Assembly: GCA_018398765.1 (NCBI GenBank)
Contig: JAHBMJ010000209.1
Location: forward strand, 1-53,957
DNA length: 53,957 nucleotides
Direction of reading: 5' to 3'
Source of the DNA: Chromera velia
Taxonomy: Eukaryota > Sar > Chromeraceae
Below, piece by piece: positions 11,752-19,974 of the stretch. Position 1 is the stretch's first letter; every line of letters starts with the position of its first letter. Below the pieces are notes generated by a model that was given only the letters and a program-made list of their open reading frames with translations, was not told the DNA's origin and did not search any database. The translations under genes were made by a program, and so were the position numbers.

Positions 11752-13400
11752 GCCCGCTCCTCCCTTCCTTCGCCCTCTGTCATGAATCGGCAGTTACCGA
11801 GCTTGTTTGGGTGAGGCTGCCGCTTTTGTGCTTGGAAAGCCTGTGTACAGACAGAAAGAGCATAGGGCGGCAGGACGTCCATTAAGACGATCGATCGGAG
11901 AGAGGGGAAAGAGGGAGGGTGGGGTTTCGCACGCTGCTTGGACTTTTGTTCGCATGCCTACGTGCCTGTCCAGGTAGAAGTCTTTCTGCTTGGGCAGTTC
12001 TTTTTTGTTTCTCGTCTGCACCTATTCACCTCCTGCTTCTGTCGCGTCGTTTGCCTGCTTCGTTGAGTGACTGCATATAGATGTGCTTTTTCTTTGAATG
12101 TGACTGAATGCTTTCGTATTCGGGCAGGCGGGGAGGGAAGGGTTGCGTTTTTGGACATCCACAGTAAGCGTGGCAAATCGTCTGCCGTCTAACAGGACGT
12201 TTCGGTAGGAGGGGTGGAAGCGGATCCTATTTAAAAAAGAGAATGCAAATGGCTGGAAACCGAATGGCCTTCCTGTGTTGGAGAGACTTTTTATCGCAAA
12301 AGGGAATTTGAGAGACTGAAGGAAGAACCGGGAGGGAGCCTGGATGTGAAGGTTCTTGCAAAGACAGTGAAAGCATGTATGGGGGGGGGGGAGGCGTTGC
12401 GTTTGGAACTTCCTTTCTGTCACTCCCTCCTCACCCCTCCTCTTCACGAGAGAGCGCAAGAAAAGCAATCCAGGTGAGACTTTTTTGTCTCAACGTCAGT
12501 CTTTCTGTCGACTTGCTCCAATGCATCCAGAGAAGAGACAGAGAGAATGAAAATGGAACATTGAATGGAGAATTCAATAACCAATTCACCTTCCTTGTCT
12601 GCACGGACGTCTGTCTCATGTAGCACCACTTTACTGAAGAAGGAGACAACAAAGGAATGCAGGAGTCAGGCAGTGCAAACTGAGGCGCGATGATCAGAAA
12701 GAAGAGCGAGAAGGTCCCCTTTCTGCCTGCCTACCATCTTGTCGTACTCTTCTCTTCACTCTAGAGGCAGGCCTCGATCGATCGATCATGCGATCACGAC
12801 TTTCGAAAGGGACCGATTCGACGAAATCACAGAAAGAAGAATTCAGAGGCAGCTAGAGCAACAGACAGGCTGTGCGTCCTCATTTTCCTTCATGCTGTTT
12901 GTCTGCCTGCCTGTTTGTCTTTCTGCCTTTCCGTCCGTCCGTTTGTTTGTCTATGCCGTCTGCCCGTCTGTCTCCTCCTTAGGCACCTGTTTATCTGTCT
13001 CTCAGTCTGTCTCTCTTGCTGTCTCAAAAAAAATTTATTTTATATATGAGACAGAGTCCGCCTGCCAGGTGGAAGATTTTTGTGCCCGCCTTCCTCCAAG
13101 CCTGCCTGCCTGCCGACCTGCGTTGCAGCATCGCCTGGCCTCCTGCCTCCGGAATGTGAGCTTGTCTCGTCTGTCCGTGGGGGAGTGGAAGACGGGTGCA
13201 TGCGAGTCACCGTTCTTGACCCATCTTTTTGATCGCCTCAGCTGCATGGGAGACGTGGCGCGATCCTTACACAACAAACTCAGAGATAGAGGAGGAAATG
13301 AATGGAAGAGGGAAATGGGGGCAAGCCGGGGAATCAGGTGTGGGGAAAGGAGTCAAAAGACTATCGAAGTCGTTTTCATCAGTTGCGTTAATTCTGAATT
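11752..13400. other. Non-coding stretch downstream of gene B
   Basis: No gene supported. It probably contains the 3' untranslated region of gene B. The one long plus-strand frame (12739-13407) consists largely of CTGT/CTGC-type repeats translated as Cys/Val/Leu/Ser and shows no domain. Confidence 0.5.
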
Positions 13401-14859
13401 GATCTAAATTAAAATGAAGCGGTTCGAACCTATTTATTTATCAACGTTGATGTTGAAAGAGCGCGATGTATCTTGGAACGCCATCTTTTATGAAGCCTCT
13501 TCATGCAGGTTTCCTCCACTCGATCAGTCTGACTCAGAATCCCATGCTCAGTCCCTAGGCTCAGTCCATTGAATCGGCGATTTTGAGAACGCTGCCACTT
13601 CTTGTGTCAGTCTCAACTGACTCATGCCTTAATCTACGCTTTACCTGTATAAATTAAATTTTTATTAAATTTATTTAAATTGATATATTGTTAAACTTCT
13701 CATGCATACCCTCTTATTTTTCATGTTTACCAGTACGCCAGTTATCATTAATTAATTGATTTCATTCGACGAATCATCAATAATTATATGTGATTAATTC
13801 GTATTATGTATATTTATATACTAACGTTTTCATATTCGGGCCTAAGCAACTGTTGGTTCAATTATACTATATAATATCTTAAGATATATAACGTTTACCT
13901 AGTCATTTACCTAGTCATTTACTTAGAATAGGATAGGATAAGATAGGATTTTATGTTCCAGGAATCTCTGCGGTCCACCAAAGGTGTTTAATCACGGAAT
14001 ATATCTATTCACTAGTTACTCACTTCAAAAGTAATATAATCAGGAATATATTCAAGAATATATTCCTAAATTAATGAAGACCCGATTTTTGATGCAATAT
14101 GTACAATCGGCTATTCGGCTTCGAATGCATGCACTAATGGCCGCAGCCGCTAGTAGGAGCGGTGGGCCGCGCCAGCGCGTGTATGGCTGGCCCGGGCTGC
14201 ATGAGCTGGGCCATGCATGCAGTGCACTGGATATGCACAAGCCTCTAGGCTACTCCCAAAACATTTGTTTTTATAACGTAAAAAAAAAAACCACGCACCA
14301 TTAGAATGACTAAAGGTATTAAAGACTAGTAAGAATCAGACTTTGGCTAATTAATCACTTTATTCAATCATATTCAATCACTTCATGGGATAATTAAATA
14401 TATTCTAATCACAAGTGACTAAACACCTTTACGGTCCACTGCCAGGTATCGGCTTAGTCATTTACACAGTCATTCAGCCACTGTCAACATCTATCAACAT
14501 CCTACTACCTAGGTTTTTTGTGAATATTGACTAATTTAGGCACTAACAGTAAATTGGGTAGTTCACTAAGGTTCTAGCTAAGGTTATATATTCGGAACAG
14601 TCTAGGGAACAGTGAACTTTATAATGATAAAGGCTTTGTCAATTAATGATCAAATCATTCTATAGACTGAAATTAAGTACGTTGTAGAATTAATTGAGAA
14701 TTAAACTCGGATACATGCACTCTTTATCAGATTCTACGATATGTTTCCTAGTATGTTGCGCACCCTAGCCTGCATGACAGTGCATGTACCCTAGACTAGA
14801 TTGCAGTTTCACTACTACATGCAACGTCAATAATCAATTATCATCCTGGTTATCATCAA
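13401..14859. other. AT-rich repeat island
   Basis: Strongly AT-rich sequence with no supportable gene. It contains a second copy of the AGGAT/TTTATGTT/CGGTCCAC repeat (13929-13979), CGGTCCACTGCC again at 14432-14443, and a GC-rich patch flanked by ATGCATGCA motifs (about 14126-14220). It bounds the nuclease-like ORF on its 3' side. Confidence 0.6.
13929..13979. repeat. Second copy of the AGGAT/CGGTCCAC dispersed repeat
   Basis: AGGAT-type pentamers (13929-13950) are followed by TTATGTTCC and CGGTCCACC, matching the order seen at 1197-1258 but with substitutions between. Confidence 0.55.
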
Positions 14860-17800
14860 TTAGTCCTCATCAAAAAGTTTTTTCAGTTGTTTTCCAAAAC
14901 CCTGTTTGTCGGATGTGTTCAGTCTCCACTGAAGCAAACGAGCCATTCGGGTGTCTTTTTTTGCTACAGGCATCGACGAGAAGTCGAGCAGAAATCCTTT
15001 CAGTCCGCAACTTGCCTTCTCTTTTGACGCCACGACCCCTTCATCGATTAAAAATTTTTCTGGAATGACGTAAAGGTATCTTGCACTCTGCCACTTTTCT
15101 ATGATCACAAGAGGATCCTTCTCTGCGTCTGCTGGTTCTTTCGGAGGCTTCTGGGAAAGCGCACCCAGATTTTTTGGGGGGGCGACGAGGAGGAATTGGA
15201 AGTCGCCTTCCTCATAGGCTTTGACAACGCCTCGGACCTTTTTATTAAAATTCACGAATGCAACGCCGGGTCTCACGCGGCTTTGCGAAAACCAAATGGC
15301 GCTCTTGAGCTGCACCTTTTTGAAGTGGTGCGAGGCGTGTCTAAGTCGGATCTCAATGTCGTGAGGGTCGAATGGCCAAGGCGCCTCGCGTACGTCTACC
15401 CCCCCGGGTACGCTTTTGAAAAGCTCGAGACAGTTTTGCAGCATTCTCCACTCAGCAAGATGGTTGGGGCTCTGTTGGATCTGGAGGGTGTAAAGATCTC
15501 GGAGCCGACAAACACCCAATCCCTTTTTCGCTTGAAACCAAATCGAGCTCAATCGACGTCCAATGTGGGATCCTTCAAATCTCCCCTCCCCAAAGCTGCA
15601 TCTGGTTGCTTCTGTGTCATGCTTTCCATCCTCTGTGATCGCAAGCCTCCCTGGGCTACAAAAACTGTCAAAACGGCTACCAAAAAACACCCAAACCTTT
15701 GGTCTTTCAGGGACCTCTTTCTCGTGGACGGGCCTTTCCAAAGAAATGCAAACAACCACCCCCTCATAACCACGGACACCGTGAAAGTCCCAAAGAGCTG
15801 ACGTGGCTTTTTGCCATTTTGACCGGTGTGCCGTAGATTTCACCTGCACTGGCAGCCACAAGTCTTCTTTGCATCCGAAAGGTCGAACTGCAAGGTCCAC
15901 TCTCGCAAAGGGAGGGAGAGGGACAGCAGGCTCTTCCAGTCCATCAAAATGCTCTGAACGGGGGAAGCTTTGTCGGAGCAAGTGGAAAGCGGCCCTCTCT
16001 AAAGAATATCGATCACGGAGAGTGAGACCGTCAATCCCTGTACAAAGGGGGGGATCCCGAGGCGCGCTCTCTCTTGCTTCAAGCGTCAATGCGGCACTCC
16101 CTAGAGATGGCAACTGAGAATCAATTTGGGGGAGGGAGGTGCATCTCGGATTCGGCAAGAGCTTTGCTTGTGCTGGGAGGGACATTGTGATTTCAGCAAA
16201 GTTGGTGTGCTCATTTCGAATTGGAGTAGACGGCTGCGTCTCCTGACGGCCTTCACATTGAAGTGGGAGGACTCCACCGATCTTTTCGAGTTGCTGGCAT
16301 GTTGCTGACTTTCCTCTTGCTCCTCGGGACAGAAGGCGGGCAAAACGCTCCCCCGCAACTGCGGGAAACGAAGTGTCAAGTCGCCAGCGCAAGAAACGCA
16401 AGGGTCGGAATCCGCGTCTGAGAAACGATGTGTCTTGGAAGTCTAGACTGAGGCCTGTCACACCTCCGACCCGCTTCCTCTCTGATGACACGACACCAGA
16501 GTTTACTAGCTCCTCCATTTCAACAAAATAGAAATATCGCCACCGGTCCGTTGGCTCTGGGTCCAGCGGGCAGGTCGCTGTGTTATTCTTGCTTGTCGAG
16601 GGACGCATGTTCTGCGGGGGGCTCACCAAGAGGAAGTCAAAGTCAGCTTCATCATAGGGCATCGTCTGCATTGCCCTTTTCTTGCAGACTCGCACGTAAG
16701 CAAGATGACTTCTACCCGTCCAACTTGCGCTCTTCAGCTGTACCCTCTGCCAAGGCATGTCTGGACAGGCAGAGAGACGAATCTCAATGTCATACGGAAG
16801 GGACGCGTGAGGAGCGTCACGAACCTCAACCCCCCCTGGAACATGCCTGAAAAACTCTCGACACTTCTGAAGCATTTTCCACTCTGCAAGGTGATTTGGA
16901 CTTTGTTGGGTCTGAAGGGTTTGGAGGCTCTGCAACAGGTTTGGGCCCCTGCTAGCTCTTGCTTCTAACCATGCGAAAAGCAGTGCCTTCCCGATATGGC
17001 GGCCCAAGAACGAATCGTGATCAAACGTACATTGCTGCTGATCATATTTCCCCCCATCCGTGATGCGCAAGAATCCCCTGCCCTTCAGATTGTCGAAGGA
17101 GCCTCCGTGGAAGAGCCAAACCCTACTGCTCTGCATGTCTTCAGGCTCTTTTGCCAAGGACACGCACACGAGCGACATGCCTTTATAGCCGCAGACACGA
17201 TAAAATTCCCAAAACGGGGATCTTCCGGGACTGGCAGTGCACTCACGTCTCCCTCCCCTGGACTGAACCGTCGTTGACTTGACTTGGACAGGCAACCATA
17301 GATCCTCTGTACAGCCCACGGGCCTCACAGCCAGATCAGCCTTTGTGAAAGGAGAAAGGGGTATGGAGGGTTCTTCGAGACCTCCAAAGTCCGCCTTCGG
17401 CATGAAACTTTTTCGAAGTAACAATACCGCCCATCGCTCCACCTCGGCGCCTTTCGGGGGCCGTGCAGTGGTCGTCTCCCCGGTTGTGGCTGTCAAATCA
17501 ACCCCCACGGAAGAGTGTGTTTTAATTCCATCAGGTATCTGTCGTTGCGCTGCCCGGGAATGCGGAGGAAGGTAGACGGGCACTGGAACTGGAATGTCTC
17601 CCTTGCCCAGCTCTCTTTCTTGCGCCAGACGACCGAAGCTCTTTCCGTTCAAGCTCTCAGAAAAAGAAGAAAAACGCCTGTCTGTCAAAAATTGGCTCTC
17701 CCTGCAACTGTTAGCTCGGAATTGGAGCAAGCAAGACCGGCTTCCGAAGTCACGTGCAACAGACTTCAAACCGAGAGAGCGACAGCTGTAAGCAATAAAT

Positions 17801-17886
17801 TCAAATCTCCCCAAACATGCCTCGAAGGGTGAGCAATCCAAACGTAGCCCTTTTCGCCCCACCCGCCGTGCGAAGAGGCCGTACAT
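14860..17886 (-). CDS. Four-core PD-(D/E)XK-like nuclease-related protein, single uninterrupted ORF
   Basis: About 1,008 residues with no introns, from ATG at 17886 to TAA at 14860-14862. It is a tandem duplication of a module of about 480 residues (numbering from the Met two codons upstream). Each module has two cores that look like PD-(D/E)XK folds: a helix with conserved Glu, an Asp strand, then Gln-x-Lys-Ser 16-17 residues later. The pairs are D186/Q203-V-K205, D368/Q385-L-K387, D666/Q683-V-K685 and D845/Q861-L-K863. Shared blocks are DLAVRP, EDLWLPVQVKST, QSPNHLAEW and DIEIRL. A Gln in place of Asp/Glu is known in Mrr-type nucleases. The first ~90 residues are Arg/Ser-rich and contain RRFSS, resembling a mitochondrial presequence. 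Function is not known; a nuclease fold is inferred from motif order only. All neighbouring genes have many introns. Confidence 0.75.
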   Translation of the reverse strand: MYGLFARRVGRKGLRLDCSPFEACLGRFEFIAYSCRSLGLKSVARDFGSRSCLLQFRANSCRESQFLTDRRFSSFSESLNGKSFGRLAQERELGKGDIPVPVPVYLPPHSRAAQRQIPDGIKTHSSVGVDLTATTGETTTARPPKGAEVERWAVLLLRKSFMPKADFGGLEEPSIPLSPFTKADLAVRPVGCTEDLWLPVQVKSTTVQSRGGRRECTASPGRSPFWEFYRVCGYKGMSLVCVSLAKEPEDMQSSRVWLFHGGSFDNLKGRGFLRITDGGKYDQQQCTFDHDSFLGRHIGKALLFAWLEARASRGPNLLQSLQTLQTQQSPNHLAEWKMLQKCREFFRHVPGGVEVRDAPHASLPYDIEIRLSACPDMPWQRVQLKSASWTGRSHLAYVRVCKKRAMQTMPYDEADFDFLLVSPPQNMRPSTSKNNTATCPLDPEPTDRWRYFYFVEMEELVNSGVVSSERKRVGGVTGLSLDFQDTSFLRRGFRPLRFLRWRLDTSFPAVAGERFARLLSRGARGKSATCQQLEKIGGVLPLQCEGRQETQPSTPIRNEHTNFAEITMSLPAQAKLLPNPRCTSLPQIDSQLPSLGSAALTLEARESAPRDPPLCTGIDGLTLRDRYSLERAAFHLLRQSFPRSEHFDGLEEPAVPLPPFARVDLAVRPFGCKEDLWLPVQVKSTAHRSKWQKATSALWDFHGVRGYEGVVVCISLERPVHEKEVPERPKVWVFFGSRFDSFCSPGRLAITEDGKHDTEATRCSFGEGRFEGSHIGRRLSSIWFQAKKGLGVCRLRDLYTLQIQQSPNHLAEWRMLQNCLELFKSVPGGVDVREAPWPFDPHDIEIRLRHASHHFKKVQLKSAIWFSQSRVRPGVAFVNFNKKVRGVVKAYEEGDFQFLLVAPPKNLGALSQKPPKEPADAEKDPLVIIEKWQSARYLYVIPEKFLIDEGVVASKEKASCGLKGFLLDFSSMPVAKKDTRMARLLQWRLNTSDKQGFGKQLKKLFDED

Positions 17887-18172
17887 GATCAAGTTTGGAC
17901 AGAGGGTAGGTTGGTGGCTTCGATCGCAGAAAAAGAACGGTGGTTTTTCAATTGTTCCAGACTCAAGTAGTCGTGGGTTACACGGATCTCAGTTGGCGAG
18001 AGCGTATCCCAAGATTCATCAAGCCCGACCGTCTCGACAATTCTCGACATATACTGACTGTGGACGTGTTGATGCAACTTCGACTCATGCTCTGAAGCGA
18101 TCTATTAAAGACATCAAGCACATCGATATTGATGCTTCGTATGTCTTGAATCCAGATTCTTCCAGATATTGA
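17885..18172 (+). CDS. Doubtful small ORF, head-to-head with the nuclease-like ORF
   Basis: A 95-residue frame with many basic residues and a RQFSTY motif that would suit a mitochondrial presequence, ending at TGA before 18173. Its ATG shares the CATG palindrome with the start of the minus-strand ORF. On the opposite strand, 18077-17889 is also open (62 codons) and ends 2 nt before the big ORF's ATG. Only one strand can be real, and neither may be. No family recognised. Confidence 0.2.
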   Translation: MIKFGQRVGWWLRSQKKNGGFSIVPDSSSRGLHGSQLARAYPKIHQARPSRQFSTYTDCGRVDATSTHALKRSIKDIKHIDIDASYVLNPDSSRY

Positions 18173-18491
18173 GTGCAATTTGTTGACCAATCATGTCCAA
18201 TCTTCTCCCGCCAATGTGACACTTCTTGCACATTGAATTTTGTCTCAAGAGTGACAAAACAAAAAGTTTGTGTACTCCCGCCCCTATATGCAGCCCTATA
18301 TACCCGCCCTCCCTGTAATCCGAACCACGTCGGCGCGCAATGCGCGCGCCCACTCTCGTGCATGTGCATGCAATATTAATATGATGCAATTATATAACGG
18401 GATACACCCAACCAGTTGGGTGAGTGCCTCGGGGGGCCATTTAGGGGGTCGGCCATATAATTTGATTGCATGTTGGGCATGTCTTGCCTGC
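18173..18491. promoter_or_regulatory. Upstream region of the nuclease-like ORF
   Basis: Contains TGCATGTGCATGCA (18359-18372), a GCGCGCAATGCGCGCGC-type palindromic patch (about 18333-18350), and TATAT-containing stretches at about 18284 and 18297. Possible promoter of the minus-strand ORF. No gene seen. Confidence 0.35.
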
Positions 18492-18514
18492 AATGCATGC
18501 ATGGGCAAATGGCG
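18492..18514 (+). repeat. Left 23-bp direct repeat flanking the inserted gene C copy
   Basis: Begins AATGCATGCATGG and ends ATGGCG. It is identical over 23 bp to 19421-19443. Neither flank of the source copy at 24197-25102 has it, so it behaves like a target-site duplication. Confidence 0.85.
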
Positions 18515-19420
18515 ACTGTTGTCAAACGAACAATCCCCATCTGTTCCTGATTGACTGGTGGAAGAAGGAGTACATCCCCAAATTTGAAGAAGAGAGAAAA
18601 GCCAGGACAGAGGGAAACCCCCCCTCTTGTTGCGACCCAGATGACAACGTCGAGTTCTGGTTCAACTGGGCAGACGAGACCTGGAGGTCAGGCAAGTGGA
18701 CAGTCGCCCTCCTGGAGGGACTCTTCAGGCATGAGGACCCGAAGTGGGGCGGCCCGCCCCCAGTGCAGCAGGGCATCTGAGCAGCAAGGCGCCACAGGGG
18801 TCGGCCATGCTGCCCCGTCATTGGGGGGATGCCGGGTCTCCTCGATTGCCTTTGAAAGTCCGCGTCTTTCTCGAAAATGCAAAAAAAGAATATGAATTTT
18901 ATGATGCTGCAGATGGGCGCTGTTCTACACGTCTATGGACCTGTCCATCACCTGAACCGTTGCATATGTATTTGCAAACGTACGTACACCAATTCGATGG
19001 CTTGACGGTTTGTATGCCGGAAGTTTTTTGGTAGTGAGAGTGTGTATCGATTCAACGCTCGTCACTGTTTGGGTAATGAAATTTTGCTCCTCTTCATCGT
19101 TGAGTATCAAATCGCTCGATCTTGCTTTATAACAAAACGATTTGCAAATGACTCTTTAGAATATATACTAAATGCTAGTAGACTAAATACATAATAATCT
19201 GCACTTATTATTATAATCATCATCATGATTATTTGAATTATTATTGATCGGTTTATAGGCAATCATACAATGCATGAGTCTATGAGATCACCATTATTAT
19301 AATCGGTTTATAGGTTATTATGCAATCCATGAGTCTAGGACCTAGTCTAGGACAATGCTTTATTACCTGTTTGCCAGACCTGCATGATATAGCGGGGGGA
19401 GGGGGCTTCTGACCCGGCTT
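18515..19420 (+). pseudogene. Partial copy of gene C last exon and 3' flank
   Basis: These 906 bp match 24197-25102 at a constant offset of 5,682 with four substitutions that I can find (about 99.6% identity) and no indels. The copy starts inside the last exon of gene C at the codons for CCQTNNPHLFL, keeps the frame open to the same TGA at 18778-18780, and continues through about 640 bp of 3' flank. It lacks the earlier exons, start codon and any glycosyltransferase core, so it is not a functional gene. One coding substitution gives Thr where gene C has Ala. There is no poly(A) tail at the right end. Confidence 0.9.
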
Positions 19421-19443
19421 AATGCATGCATGGGCAAATGGCG
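19421..19443 (+). repeat. Right 23-bp direct repeat flanking the inserted gene C copy
   Basis: Identical to 18492-18514. Removing one repeat and the 906-bp block would restore a continuous ancestral sequence running into GGGGCCACGGCAACG. Confidence 0.85.
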
Positions 19444-19974
19444 GGGGCCACGGCAACGTGCGCAAAATATGCTTTTCGGGACCGCGCATGAACACATATA
19501 TTAATATATATGCAGTTAACTCTGTGCGAGTTATTTGAGGGACAGTATATAATATTAATATAATGCGATCGCGGCTCCGTGCGAGTTGCTTGAGGGGCAC
19601 ATTTTGGAATTTGGGCGACACCGATCGACCGTTGCGGAGACAGAACCGAATCCCCCCCAAAAAATGAAAAAATGCGTTATGCGGATGCGTGCGATCTCAG
19701 GGCCTCTCGGCTGATCTCAGCAGAGCTGAGCTGCCCCCCGAGGCGATGGTTCTGCATGCATGCATGTATACGCATGTCAGTCTGCAGCTACATTTGCTTG
19801 ATCGAACAGATAGAAAGCAACCTTCCACGAATGCTTTGGACACAAACTTATTTCGTACGGTGATCAAAGTCACAACAGTCTTCTTCGTGCTTTCTGTAAA
19901 CCGTTGGGCCTGTCGACACCGTCAGAAAGCTGCAGACACTCTCATTCAGTCTCGATCGTCCTCTGTTGTTTCCA
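19444..19974 (+). promoter_or_regulatory. Upstream region of gene C
   Basis: Contains an imperfect 55-bp-spaced repeat of GTGCGAGTTxxTTGAGGGxC (19520-19544 and 19575-19600), a TATATAATATT stretch at about 19546, and TGCATGCATGCATG (19753-19766), about 210 bp before the ATG. Likely promoter and 5' leader. Confidence 0.45.

Noticed and set aside
12739-13407. 222-codon plus-strand frame
   Set aside because: Mostly translated CTGT/CTGC-type repeats giving Cys/Val/Leu/Ser runs. No domain, no splice-linked neighbours.
13421-13436. GCGGTTCGAACC, resembling a tRNA B box
   Set aside because: No A box or cloverleaf can be drawn around it. A similar match near 36421 lies inside coding sequence of gene D.
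14300-18500. Terminal inverted repeats or target-site duplication around the nuclease-like ORF
   Set aside because: I found no matching ends by eye. The 23-bp repeats at 18492 and 19421 belong to the gene C copy, not to this ORF.
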